Assembly (NCBI GenBank): GCA_934045905.1
Contig: OW203762.1
Coordinates: 52,477,411 to 52,541,410, forward strand
Direction: 5' to 3'
DNA length: 64,000 bases
Source of the DNA: Leuctra nigra
Lineage: Eukaryota; Arthropoda; Insecta; Plecoptera; Leuctridae
The notes beneath the pieces are model-generated. The model did not search any database. It was given only the letters and a program-made list of their open reading frames with translations, and was not told the origin of the DNA. Positions 1 through 10,084 of the stretch are shown piece after piece; within the stretch, counting starts at the first letter, position 1; each line of letters opens with the position of its first letter. The translations under genes were made by a program, and so were the position numbers.

Positions 1-600
1 AGCCTTCGTACTGCATCCGATTTGATATGCGTGTGCAAGTATCAGCGCTCTACAGGCCTTGGAACTGAGCATAAAGAAGGCAAAGATGAAAATGTAGTAT
101 AAATTTTCAAATATTTCAAGAAAATTTCCTTAAAATGACAATAACTTTAGAAAATAGCGACAGATTAGTCTTCGAAATGGCAAAAATACCTAAAATTTTG
201 GTCCCAATGGGCAATGACCATGCGAAGTTTTAAGTTGATCGGTCACTCGGTTCTAGTTCAAATTTTAAAAATCACATGAAGGATGTTTTTAAATTTTAAC
301 CATTGAGAGGATTTGGCTGAAACTATTTAAGAATGGGGACAATGTTGGTTGCAATAACTTTGCAAAATTTCAAATTGAACGGACCAACCAATAGAAAGAT
401 TTAAAAAAAAAATTTGAACCAATCACAGGAACCCGTTCAAAAACGATCCAAGAGACAGCATAGATTACGTTAGTATGTGTGCAAAAAAATCAGGTCGATT
501 GGTTGTGCGGTTTGACCTGAGCAGTGCAGGCAAAAGAATAGAGAAAGTGCCATAAGGGTACCGTGGTGACGTTCGCTACGCTTGCACAATTATTTCCACA
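1..600 (+). repeat. Dispersed repeat family A, copy 1 (5' cut by window edge)
   Basis: This stretch shares phrases with four other places in the window (10085-10830, 32590-33290, 34685-35320, and inverted at 38695-39010). Diagnostic shared pieces are a 'GAGAGGATTTGGCTGAAA'-like block near 305, a 'GTATGTGTGCAAAA..TCAGGTCGAT' block near 473-495, and a terminal 'AGTGCCATAAGGGTACCG' block near 547. No open frame of note runs through it. The family looks like a non-autonomous mobile or tandem-derived element. The class is not clear because no tRNA head, poly(A) tail or inverted ends are visible. Confidence 0.5.
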
Positions 601-3600
601 CTATTATTTTCCTATTTACATAGTTCAAAATATATTAATATATGTGATAAGATAAAATCGATGCTTCTCGTAGATATTGGTATACAGCTTTTCTCAACTA
701 TTTCAAGACAAAGTAAGCTGCCAGTGCCAACACATCGCTATACGTAAAGGACGCGTCCACCATTGGTCCAGATTTAATTTGCACTTTGCGCAAGACTCCA
801 GTTAGATGGGGACTTTCTTCAGCAAACTCCATTCAGTCAGGTACATATAAAATGAAATTAATATTAATACAGAACAGAACAGTTGTATTGCACATCCATG
901 CAAATGGTAAGCAAACGTTTCGTTGTAATTATGTAAGGATTACGGAGAACACGTGTGCAATTATGTAGTGGTCAGTAATATGGAGGGTTTAGGTAATTGC
1001 GTATTTACATTCAGTGTTAAGATCAACTGAGTCCGGTCGTGGTCAAAACGCAAGTTCGGGATTCAGTTTGTAATTAGGCTCTTAAATGGAAACGCACACG
1101 AGATTTTGACCGATAAGAACGTCCCACGTCCAGTTAGAGTACCTATTAATTTAGAAGTCGCATTGGGCAAATCGACATCCGTGCCTACAGTCATTTTACA
1201 AAATGCTTGGACAGGTGACACACATTCCGTATTCGCACAATGCAGCTAGACACTACTAATCCATTATCTATCGTTTATCATGATTTATCCATCAATATGG
1301 TTTACCCACGTGTTCAAACGGAGTGTCATCTGATTGTAATTATGACAAAAGTAATTATGACAAAATCATGAGATCGTGATTTATGGAACGATCATAATTA
1401 CACTGCAACACTTTAGATTATCGGTTGATCCGGTGGGATGCTGAGCTGGATCTCATTGATATGCAGATGTAACAATGGGAGTGAAATTGATTGGTCCACG
1501 TCGGCTCTGGTACAGATTGATGGGTTTTGGTCAAAGCAGACAGTCCTTTGCCGGTTAACCCGCTTAATTAAACTCCACGCTGTGATTCAATTGTCCGACC
1601 GCTAAAAGCAACATTCAATTAGGGGCTTCCAACCATCAATTTATTATACAGAGATTATTCAAAGAAATATACTTATCAGATAAAAGCCAGAGCAATCGGT
1701 TTTAAGTGACCACCGCTTTTTGACTCATTATAAGTCGTTTAATTCGAATTCAGAGTGGAAAAATATTCCACCGTTCGAATGGAACATAAAATGCGAATTT
1801 CCATGTTTCATTGTAGAGAAAACTTTGAAACGTCAGGATTATGCATTTACAACACCCATTCTCACATCGTTAATCGATCCGAAACTCTAAACTTTTATAT
1901 GAGGCACAAAACAAACAGAAGTACTTGATTTACTCCCCATAGTCCTGCAAATTTTATACTACGTGTATATATGAATATATGGAGTTTATTCACTACTGAG
2001 CAGAGTTTGCAGCTTCTGGATTACGATGATTTTATTCTGAATAACATTCAACTTTTCTTATCTGGGCAGTAATTCTACTCCGACTAAGGAACTATGATCG
2101 ACGCTCTGGAGCGTGTTACGTCCAGCTGAAGAGAGTTGTTCGACAACGAGGGTGTAACAATGCAGCCGGGATGAATCCAGGAGATAGAGAATAATCGTAA
2201 ACTTCTGCCGCAGAAGAACTGCTCGCAGCTGCAGGATCGAAGGAACAAGACGGGCTGATAAATATTAAAGACGATGGTATATGAGTGTTGGGGAGGAGAG
2301 GAGGTAAATTATGGGCCATGCAAATAGTAAATACCGACACTCACCTACCCGGAGTATATAGGAGGAGGGAGAAACGGAATATCCATTGGAGAAGGAATTG
2401 TTAGTGCAGTTACAGCTGCGGGACCAAAACAACGGAATAGGAAGGGTTCTCGTTCTACTGTAGCAGTTTAAAGTGACTATTCCAGATTTATCATCAGTTT
2501 GTTGCCATAGCAATATAGACTTACTCTATATCAATATGTAAAAGTGAAAACAGCACATTTAAACAAAGCATTGAAACAAGATCTAAATTTCATAAAACTA
2601 ACAGAAGTTTGATTAACTTGGGTAAAAACAGATTCAAAATAAGTTTATTATATATTTGAACATTTACTCTATTTTGTTTCTAGCACGTCCATAAATCCAA
2701 TGCGTTGTGATATTCATTAACTGATCAGAGCGTTGACACTTGAGCGCTTACAAAATCAACACTATTTTCACAATTGCGTGATAGTATGCACACGCAATCG
2801 TCCCTTAGTGCACGTAATTGTGAAAGATGCCGAGGAAGAACTATACAAGACCATTTTGATTTGAAACAATTCAAAATGTATCTTGTAAATGTTCTTGTAT
2901 CTTGTCAAGATACAAGCATCTGAAAAACGAAAGTCTATCTATGCTGATGCTTTGCTAGCAACATTGTAATAGCTCCGACACACCGAGAACATATTTTGAA
3001 ACCACTACGAGATGACAACTCTATCTACATAATGTACTTGTACATTATTGCAATAATATTACAACATTATAACATTATAATTGTAACATTTTAATATTAT
3101 ATTATTGTACATTGTACTGTACTTCTTCCCCTTCACTTGGCATGATATGAAGTGTCAAGTCAGCTGTTGCTAACTAGGAATTACGTATGCGCAATGTACC
3201 TGTACAAGACAGGTATTCTATATCTTTAAAATTCCGGAATCGTCCCGAATACGATTCGATGCCATGTCCATATGGACGCAGCCGTGAATCGTAGGCTATA
3301 CGGCCCGAATCCGGAATCAGTACAAATAAAAAGATGAATCATGAATGAGAAATCGATATCGTTAATTTATCCTTGGTTCAATTCCACATGGAAAAGAATA
3401 TGCGACTATTGAACAACACCTTAACTTTTAGGATTTTTCAAGTTCACTGATAAGATATTTTTAGCAATATTCCAGAAAGCGATAGTAGCACATGTGATGT
3501 TTTACAAGCAAGTAGCCACGCTGTTCCTCGAAACTTAATACATGGTGTTATTTGAATGATTATTTCGCTTATCACCGATAAGTCATGTAATTAGAATTGA

Positions 3601-3629
3601 AGTTTACTTCACAAGGTTATGTGATTAGC
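601..3629. other. No gene seen
   Basis: About 3 kb without a convincing open frame or exon. It holds a 23-bp perfect palindrome at 2894-2916 (CTTGTATCTTG, one T, then its complement) and a very A+T-rich stretch at 3040-3125. Short minus-strand open frames at 2116-2513 have no supporting splice sites or recognisable motifs. Confidence 0.5.
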
Positions 3630-3666
3630 TATAAGAATCGCGTGCTCAACTGCTTTGACAAACAGT
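3630..3666 (+). promoter_or_regulatory. Candidate TATA + initiator of the APVK-repeat gene
   Basis: TATAAG starts at 3630 and an initiator-like ACAGTG lies at 3662-3667, about 34 bases downstream. This is close to the usual arthropod TATA-to-start distance of around 30. A start at about 3664 would give a 51-base 5' leader before the ATG at 3715. The spacing is slightly long and the initiator is not the best TCAGT form, so this is an inference from position and motif. Confidence 0.4.
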
Positions 3667-3714
3667 GAACCGAACTGCCAGTGTCAAGTCTGTAAGGTAG
3701 CTACAAGATTGAGG

Positions 3715-4467
3715 ATGACGCTTAGAGCTCTGCTTCTGATGTCCTTGATGGCAATCATCGTCATCGGTAACTAATAACGATATTGAATTTCACTAAAGAC
3801 CTTCGCTTTGTATAATTGAATCTTCAAAGTTAATATCACATTGAAACTAATAAATATATATTTTAACAAAATTACATTACACATTTAGAGACAAATTTAA
3901 TGAAATATTTGCAATCTGTAAATTCGAGTAATCAGTGGAATTTCGTGTGGAGTCTGCTAAAATTTAATTCGCTCTGCACGAAAAGTTGCTTTAGTAAATT
4001 TGTTATTGTTATAACGCCCCTTACATGTGATTTCTGTTTGGTTTTAAATTAACTCGAAAGCGGCTTTAGTTTTTATATTATCCTCGGGCTGGATTCACAA
4101 AAAGTATTATCTCCTAATCAGTATCTTTTGATACCAAAATCAAAATCACCATAATACAAAAGATAGTACCTACGTATTTTTGAGGTGTATACTTTTTGTG
4201 AATCTAGCCTCCTGTTTTTATTCTTCGTAATTTCCTATAGATTACGCCAACTCAATGCGACCAGCAATGGGGGTAGGGGTTCAAGCCCCGGTGACTCAAG
4301 CTCCAGTAAAAATTACAACCCCGGCTAAAACTACTGCTCCAGTTAAAACTGCTGCTCCAGTTAAAACTACTGCTCCAGTTAAAGCTACTGCTCCGGCTAA
4401 AGCTGCTGCTCCAGTTAAAGCTACTGCTCCGGTTAAATCTGCAGCTCCGGTTAAAAATGGACATTAA
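3715..4467 (+). CDS. Small secreted protein with APVK hexapeptide repeats (two exons: 3715-3766, 4241-4467)
   Basis: Exon 1 starts at ATG 3715 and encodes a 17-residue signal-peptide-like start (MTLR followed by the hydrophobic ALLLMSLMAIIVI). It stops at a GTAACT donor at 3767. Exon 2 follows the acceptor TTTCCTATAG (ending 4240) and stays in frame through a split Asp codon, giving about 92 residues. After a short linker (DYANSMRPAMGVGVQ) the protein is about eight copies of a 6-residue unit of the form (T/A)-A-P-(V/A)-K-(T/A/S), ending NGH-stop. The mature part should be basic, rich in Ala, Pro, Lys and Thr, with no cysteine. AAPV/AAPA-type repeats occur in some cuticular proteins, and Thr/Pro repeats in mucin-like secreted proteins. 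I do not recognise this protein and assign no function. The intron (3767-4240) holds a hairpin element, and a poly(A) signal lies 146 bases after the stop. Gene structure is inferred from frame, splice sites and signal peptide together, without transcript data. Confidence 0.65.
4087..4209. mobile_element. MITE-like hairpin inside the intron of the APVK-repeat gene
   Basis: The ends are inverted copies of 21 bases: GGCTGGATTCACAAAAAGTAT at 4087-4107 and its complement with one mismatch at 4189-4209. A second inner complementary pair (about AGTATCTTTTG with CAAAAGATAGT) brings most of the 123 bases into one hairpin. There is no coding capacity, so this is a small non-autonomous DNA element or its remnant. 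The target-site duplication is not clear. Confidence 0.6.
4300..4457 (+). repeat. 18-bp coding minisatellite (APVK units)
   Basis: The 18-base unit is close to GCTCCAGTTAAAACTACT, repeated about eight to nine times with mostly synonymous or Ala/Thr changes, so the reading frame is kept. It makes up most of exon 2 of the small secreted protein gene. Repeat number is likely to vary between individuals. Confidence 0.8.
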
Positions 4468-4612
4468 CTCATCCTTCCGTACTTTTGGCACTCAATTTGA
4501 TTGGCCAATTTCACATTGGTTGTAAATTGCAAAGTAATATGTAATGAATACTATCAATTAATTGCTGAATATGTATTCCTGAATAATATGTATTGATGAA
4601 TATTATTTGTTA

Positions 4613-4618
4613 AATAAA
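4613..4618 (+). terminator. Poly(A) signal of the APVK-repeat gene
   Basis: AATAAA, 146 bases after the stop codon at 4467, is followed by a GT-rich stretch (TTGTGTACC) near 4636. The LINE begins only about 50 bases further on, on the same strand. Confidence 0.5.
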
Positions 4619-4882
4619 TTCAATAGTATCTAATTGTGTACCAATTAAATATATATTTTTTTTAGCCGGATGTATACCACTCCGTCTATGGTCGGTTATT
4701 TCATTCGGACATTTTCTTATCATATGTGCAAAACCAAATAGCATGTGACTTTTTGGAAACCTTCTGGGTCACCCAGATAATTTACTAATTGATAAATTAG
4801 TATCAAGCACAGTGTCAAGCACAGAAAGGCAAGGAATGTCAACACAGACAATTTTTCGCAGACCATTGGTTTTTCGGACACG

Positions 4883-5860
4883 ATGGGTCTGGAAAACGAA
4901 AGTGTGACCAGAGTTGGGAAAACGAAAGAGGATGGAAAATTGGGTGGAAGACAAGGTCATAACTGGAAAGAAAGGTGCAGTCGCAGTAAAGATGGAAAGA
5001 AGGCAAGTATTATTAAGATTGCGACAATAAATGTTGTAACATTAAATGATAAATTAGAAGAAATAATCGATGAAATGGAAGCGAGAAAGTTGGACATTGT
5101 TGGTTTAAGTGAAACGAAGTGGGGAGGAAAAGGTGGTAAAGATTTGAGAGGAGGGTATTATATACACTGGTCTGGTCTCAAAGATGGCAAGAATGGAGTG
5201 GCAATTATTTTAAGTCCAAGGATGAAGCAAAATGAAGTCCATGTGGAAAATATTAGTGATCGGATGATGAAGATGCAAATATATTTAGGGCCAAGATTAT
5301 ATGAAATGATACAGGTATATGCACCACAAGTTGGCAGGCCAATGGAGGAGAAAGAACAATTTATGCAATGTTTAGAAAGTCATTTACTTGGAGAAAACGT
5401 CATGCTGATTGGAGATTTTAATGCAAGAGTTGGTCAAGAGAGAAGAGGATATGAAGGAGTATTGGGAGCAAATGGATATGGAAATCGAAACAAGGAAGGC
5501 GAAAAGTTGTTGGACATGTGTTTGAGGAATGGATTAGTTGTTGGCAACAGTTGGTTTCAAAAATCAGAGAATAAGATAGTGACACGGTATAGTTGGGATG
5601 GCAAGAATAAGTCAGTTATAGATTATATAATATATAGTGCTGGTTCAAGAAAAGATATTAAAGACGTACAAGTAATGCCAAAGGTGTCTTTTGACGGAGA
5701 CCATAGGTTGATAGTAGTGGAATTAATCATTCATGGACATATACCGAAAACGGTTACAAAATTGAGAAGAAATAAACTTAGATTTTGGAAATTACAAGAC
5801 AAAATAATAAAAAAAAAATCAGAGATCGCATTACTATGCAATGTCCAAACGGGACAATAA
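4883..5860 (+). CDS. LINE endonuclease portion (EEP/APE-like)
   Basis: The frame opens at ATG 4883. Motifs in order are KIATINVVTLNDK near residue 45, LSETKW near 75 (catalytic Glu), MLIGDFNARVG near 175 (Asp/Asn of the active site), DYIIY near 248 and GDHRL near 272 (the C-terminal Asp-His). This is the nicking endonuclease that primes target-site reverse transcription. True homology stops at an A10 run (5809-5818). Beyond it this frame gives about 14 unrelated residues and a stop, while the homologous protein continues in the next frame, so about one added A (or two removed) separates the two. Confidence 0.85.
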   Translation: MGLENESVTRVGKTKEDGKLGGRQGHNWKERCSRSKDGKKASIIKIATINVVTLNDKLEEIIDEMEARKLDIVGLSETKWGGKGGKDLRGGYYIHWSGLKDGKNGVAIILSPRMKQNEVHVENISDRMMKMQIYLGPRLYEMIQVYAPQVGRPMEEKEQFMQCLESHLLGENVMLIGDFNARVGQERRGYEGVLGANGYGNRNKEGEKLLDMCLRNGLVVGNSWFQKSENKIVTRYSWDGKNKSVIDYIIYSAGSRKDIKDVQVMPKVSFDGDHRLIVVELIIHGHIPKTVTKLRRNKLRFWKLQDKIIKKKSEIALLCNVQTGQ

Positions 5861-7425
5861 AAGCAGTTGAAGAAGAATGGAATCATTTCAAGTATAGCAT
5901 TATTAAAAATGCTGAGGACTTGTGTGGAAGAGGAAAAGGAAAAATAAAACAGAAGGAAACACCATGGTGGAACTCTGAAATTAGGAAGGCTGTCAAAACC
6001 AAGAGAGCGGCGTGGTGTAGGAAAGAAAAGCAGCGTACTCCAATCAATATTATGGAATATCAAAGAATGAAGAGACATGTAAATTTCTTAATTTGGAAAT
6101 CAAAGGAAAATACAATGGGAAAGTTAGTAGAGAAATTGGAAATAGATTTTGAAGGAAATAAAAAGATGCTGTATGGAATGATAAAAGAGAAGAGAGAATG
6201 TAGAAGAATCCAGTCTTATATGGAAAAGGAAAATGGTCATAATACAAATGACAAAGAAGAAATAAAGGAATTATGGAAAAACTTTTTTTCAAAATTACTA
6301 AATGCATATGAAGATACTAGTAATGTAGAAGATGGGACTGATAAGGAGCAGCGTGATGACGATAAAGAGGAATGTAAAGATCAAGTGAAAATGGGGGAGC
6401 TAGAAGTGGCAGTAATGGGGATGAAAAATGGAAGATCGGCAGGTGTTGATGAAGTTACAGTTGAAATGATTAAAGCTGCAGGAAAATCAGGATTGGAATG
6501 GTTTTATCGGGTAGTTTGTGCGGCGTGGCATCAAAAAAGAGTACCTAAAGATTGGACGCGAGGAGTAATTGTGCCTATTTTTAAGAAAGGAAATAGGAAA
6601 CATTGCTCAAATTATCGGGGTATTACTTTAATGAGCCAATGTGCTAAGATATATGAAAGGATTTTGGAGAAACGGTTAAGATGGGATGTAGAAGAGAGTA
6701 TAAGAGAAGAGCAATATGGATTTAGGAAGGATAGATCGACAATAGATTTGATTTTCGCAATGAGACATATCATGGAAAGAAGTTGGGAACAAGGAAAGGA
6801 ATTGTGGATGGCATTCTTAGATTTGGAAAAAGCATACGACCATTTGCCTCGGTGTAAAGTGTGGGAAGGTTTAGAAAAGAGGAATGTGGAGCAGGGGTTG
6901 ATAGAAAGAGTAAAGAGTTTGTATGTGGGATGTGAAAGTTGTGTTGAGAGTGGTTGTGGGAAGACAGAATGGTTCTCCATAAACTCAGGAGTAAGGCAGG
7001 GAAGTGTGCTGTCGCCACTACTGTTTACGGTAGTAATGGATGACATGATTCGGGAGGTGGTAAATGGGGAAAATACCAACACTGGAGTATATGCAGATGA
7101 TATTGTGGTGTGGAGTGAGAGTAAGCACGAAGTACAGGCAAAAATAGATAAATGGAATGAAGTAAGCACATGTTTTGGAATGAAGATTAGTAGAGACAAG
7201 AGCGAGTATCTGGTGATGGCAAAGAAGAGAAAAACACAAGATCAAGGGTTGCAGTTGAGAGGTGAAGAAATGAAGAAGACGGAAGCATTCCCATATTTGG
7301 GAAGCCTACTGACAGAGGACGCTAGATGTGGAGAAGAAGTGAAGAGGAGGGTAAAGAAAGCAGACGGATTTCTACCAACAAGTAAGAAAGCTAGTGTGGG
7401 ACAAAAAGCTTCCACTAAAATTTAA
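5785..7425 (+). CDS. LINE reverse transcriptase portion
   Basis: The frame is offset by one from the endonuclease and overlaps it at the A10 run; residues before about 12 are out-of-frame noise. The RT blocks are SNYRGITLM near residue 274, QYGFRKDRSTIDLIFAM near 310, FLDLEKAYDHLP near 343 (motif A), GVRQGSVLSPLLF near 401 (motif B) and YADDIVVW near 434 (motif C, catalytic Asp-Asp), then the thumb-side FPYLGSLL near 507. All catalytic residues are present. The last 12 or so residues before the stop are the result of a second frame break near 7385-7410. Confidence 0.9.
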   Translation: MEITRQNNKKKIRDRITMQCPNGTIKAVEEEWNHFKYSIIKNAEDLCGRGKGKIKQKETPWWNSEIRKAVKTKRAAWCRKEKQRTPINIMEYQRMKRHVNFLIWKSKENTMGKLVEKLEIDFEGNKKMLYGMIKEKRECRRIQSYMEKENGHNTNDKEEIKELWKNFFSKLLNAYEDTSNVEDGTDKEQRDDDKEECKDQVKMGELEVAVMGMKNGRSAGVDEVTVEMIKAAGKSGLEWFYRVVCAAWHQKRVPKDWTRGVIVPIFKKGNRKHCSNYRGITLMSQCAKIYERILEKRLRWDVEESIREEQYGFRKDRSTIDLIFAMRHIMERSWEQGKELWMAFLDLEKAYDHLPRCKVWEGLEKRNVEQGLIERVKSLYVGCESCVESGCGKTEWFSINSGVRQGSVLSPLLFTVVMDDMIREVVNGENTNTGVYADDIVVWSESKHEVQAKIDKWNEVSTCFGMKISRDKSEYLVMAKKRKTQDQGLQLRGEEMKKTEAFPYLGSLLTEDARCGEEVKRRVKKADGFLPTSKKASVGQKASTKI

Positions 7426-8096
7426 ATTGGTACTGTATAAACAATTTTTCTTACCAATTTTGAGTTATGGATCAGTTACATGGAATATTGGGTGGAAAGA
7501 GGCAAGCATGATTCAGGCAGCAGAAATGAAATTTGTGAGGGCTATGGTTGGAGTATCAATGTTGGACAGGATAAGAAGTAATAAGTTAAGAAAAGAAGTT
7601 GCAGTGGAGAGATTGGGATACACTATTGGAAGAGATAGGTTAAGGTGGTTTAAAAAGATGAAGATGATGAAAGATACAAGATTGGCTAAAAGAGAGTTTG
7701 ATAGGAATGAAAATATGAAAAGAAAAGTTGGTAGACCTCGAGCAAGATGGTTTGAGCAGATTAGACAAGACATTGAAGATCGTGGGGAAAGTTGGGAGAA
7801 TGTGAAGAATCAAGAAATGTGGAGAGATGACGAGAAATGGAATGAATTAGTGGATAGAAAGGAAATAGAGGTGGAAGAGTGTTGTGAAGAAAATGAAGGG
7901 GTGGAAAATGAAGATGGGAGGGAAGATGCAGATATGTGGAGAGAAGAAGAAAATGATGAGTATGATATGGAATTTGAGGAAGAACAAGAAGAAGAAGAAG
8001 AAGAAGAAGAAGAAGAAGAAGAAGAAGAAGAAGAAGAAGAAGAAGAAGAAGAAGAAGAAGAAGAAGAAGAAGAAGAAGAAGAAGAAGAAGAAGAAG

Positions 8097-8127
<31 letters not shown>

Positions 8128-8158
8128 GGAAGAAGAAGAAAGAAGTGTTTTGAAATGA
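7394..8158 (+). CDS. LINE C-terminal portion with poly-glutamate tail
   Basis: This is back in the endonuclease frame. It begins WDKKLPLKFKLVLYKQFFLP, then ILSYGSVTWN and a basic region with GRPRARWFEQI near residue 115. This is the usual RTE-type tail after the RT domain. From about residue 195 it becomes a run of more than 40 glutamates encoded by a pure GAA repeat, ending VEEEERSVLK-stop. The tail is an expanded microsatellite and not a known domain. Confidence 0.8.
7988..8126 (+). repeat. (GAA)n microsatellite inside the LINE ORF
   Basis: About 46 uninterrupted GAA units. On the plus strand it encodes poly-Glu, or in another frame poly-Lys. It is a pure purine tract and could form triplex DNA. 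Confidence 0.95.
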
Positions 8159-8346
8159 TGAATTTAATGTTTAGTTTATAAGAAATGAAATGTGACAGGC
8201 TTGGCCAGCCGGCATTGTGGTATATTTATTTGTGTGGCCTATAATATTGTTTAGCAATTATCCTACTCCATAAAATGTTTGGAAAGGTGCTTTATATATA
8301 ATAAAGTATGCTGTGATTTAAAAAAAAAAAAAAAAAAAAAATTAGC

Positions 8347-9012
8347 TTGGTATTGAAAAGCTGTCCAATCTTCGCTCTTGAAAGATTCCGATCTAGTCTA
8401 GAACACTCATATGCCATTCATCTTTAGGCAATGCCAATGTGACCTCAATAGTTCTTACTTCAATCAAGAAATGGAAAAGAAAATGTTTTCGCAATTTACC
8501 ATAAAAATAAAAATACCGTGAGATGATTGTGAACTGTATAGGTATTTTTCTTTCATTTTGTAACTACAAGAAAAGAATTTCCGCCAATAAACCGATCGAG
8601 AACTCAAAAGTCTGGGGTGAAATCCAGGTCAAATGGTAAAGTTGAAATTTTACAGCACAATTATATCGGAATATGGAACTTTGCACCTCGTGTTTTACAC
8701 ACGAAGAAATTCCAATAGTTCGTTATTTTCCCTAACAGCTTGTTCTCATTCTATAACTCTTAAAGCGGCCAAACTAAATAAATACAACTTGTTGTTAATA
8801 GAGTTTTAGACTCAGGTAAGTTTTGTGAGAATCAAGTACACAGAATGCTGCAATTTGTTTTTAAGTCGAGTTACTGCAAAGTAACTGAATCGTATTTAGC
8901 AATTTAACAATGAGTTTCCCTGAAGCTTCATCCAATTGCGACAGAACTCTTGAGCTCAACTCATTGGCGGAATATAAAGTTATTTTATAATTCGGGAATA
9001 AAATGTGATTTA
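8347..9012. other. No gene seen
   Basis: Unique-looking A+T-rich sequence between the LINE and a minisatellite. No supported open frame, RNA gene or repeat was seen. Confidence 0.4.
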
Positions 9013-9243
9013 GTGGAGGTGCCGGGTTAGAAGGAACAACGCCTGGTCGGGGTCGGTGGAGGAGCCGGGTTTGAAGGAAGAACGCCTGTTTGTGGTTGGT
9101 GGAGGTGCCAGGTTTGAAGAAAAACCGCCTGGTTGGGGTTGGTGGAGGTGCCGGGTTTGAAGGAACAACACCTGGCTGTGGTTGGTGGAGGTGCCAGGTT
9201 TGAAGGAGAACGACTGGTCGGGGTTGGTGGAGGTGCCAGGTTT
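9013..9243. repeat. 43-bp G-rich minisatellite, about 5.4 copies
   Basis: GTGGAGGTGCC(G/A)GGTTTGAA-type units start at 9013, 9056, 9099, 9142, 9185 and 9227, with a spacing of 42-43 bases. Copies differ at many sites, so the array is not young. The unit is not a multiple of three and contains TGA or TAG in most readings, so coding is unlikely. Confidence 0.9.
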
Positions 9244-9701
9244 AGTTCTATGTTACATTGAGTCCTGCTGCTGAAGTGAACAAGAGGTTGACAAAGAGAA
9301 GGGATTTATTGCTTCTCTTTGTCCTGGAGGTTCTTGGTTGTCCAGTGGCAGTGTCAATAACGGATTGACTTGACACCAAGTCACGTGATCTCAGCGGGAG
9401 CCAATTAGAGCAGAGATACATCTTGTGACAGGCGCATGCGCAAGCAACTCCATGGAATTATAGAACTTTATAAGCTCTTCAACATGAAGCCTTGTTTATG
9501 TGTTTAATTAATTGGTTTTCAACCAATATTAATGTCCAATCATCAGAAATTCTAACAAAGATATATTACCTTGGTTGAATGCAAAATTAGTTCAATAAAT
9601 GTCTTAAAAACCTTATAATTATATTTTTTATTTTTTATTTTTATTCTTCAGCTTCGGCAAAGGTATATCTTTAAAATTAATTCGGCTGAGTAGTGAGTTT
9701 G
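9244..9701. other. No gene seen; one NRF1-type palindrome
   Basis: GCGCATGCGC at 9432-9441 matches the NRF1/Ewg binding consensus. TTTATAAG follows near 9467, but the next ATG is too close for a normal leader and its frame is short. No gene is called here. Confidence 0.35.
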
Positions 9702-9990
9702 ACCCTGAAGAGTTTTTCAATCGATTTTTATCAATATATTTTACCAATGTAATTGCTTATGAACGTACGTGTCTTCAGAACTGGTCAATGAACGTAATTT
9801 CATAGTTTGGATTTGTGTATTTATTTAAGAATTTTGGGCTACAGACGTTTAGTGCTCCACTTTTGCTAATTTTTAGGATCCGAAAAGTAGAGCATTAAAC
9901 TCTGTGCCCTACTTTGCTAATTTTCAGGCACTAAACGTCTACATCGGACAATACAAAATACACCATTCCAAACTATGAAAATATCTAAAG
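9702..9990. repeat. Dispersed repeat family B, copy 1, with inner inverted repeat
   Basis: The piece 9702-9806 (TTGACC(C/T)TGAAGAGTTTT ... GTCTTCAGAACTG) matches the reverse complement of 56088-56173. Inside lies a second inverted pair: AGACGTTTAGTGC at 9843-9855 and its exact complement at 9928-9940, flanked by a looser pair around TTCATAGTTTGGA. It is a non-coding MITE-like remnant. Confidence 0.6.
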
Positions 9991-10084
9991 ACCGATACGA
10001 GGTCTTATTTCATAAACAATAACAAAAAACAAAAGCAAAAACAAAAAAATACAAAAAAAGCGATTTAAAAACTCTATAAAGTCA

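Larger units (their letters stand above)
4667..8341 (+). mobile_element. LINE (non-LTR retrotransposon) with APE endonuclease and RT, RTE-like
   Basis: The element carries an APE-type endonuclease, a reverse transcriptase and a C-terminal tail, then AATAAA at 8300-8305 and a 22-base poly(A) at 8320-8341. TTAGC occurs both at 4662-4666 and at 8342-8346, which would make a 5-bp target-site duplication. That is short, so the 5' limit is tentative. The protein resembles the endonuclease-reverse transcriptases often annotated in insects as 'craniofacial development protein 2-like', a label for RTE-type elements. Two frameshifts (near 5809-5818 and 7385-7410) break the single open frame, so this copy is probably dead unless the breaks are sequencing errors. 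Confidence 0.85.

Noticed and set aside
6050..7245. Antisense frames over the LINE (up to 195 codons)
   Set aside because: Shadows of the reverse transcriptase coding strand; no motifs of their own.
9467..9560. TTTATAAG followed by ATGAAGCC as a promoter and start
   Set aside because: The ATG is only about 15 bases from the TATA and its frame closes quickly.
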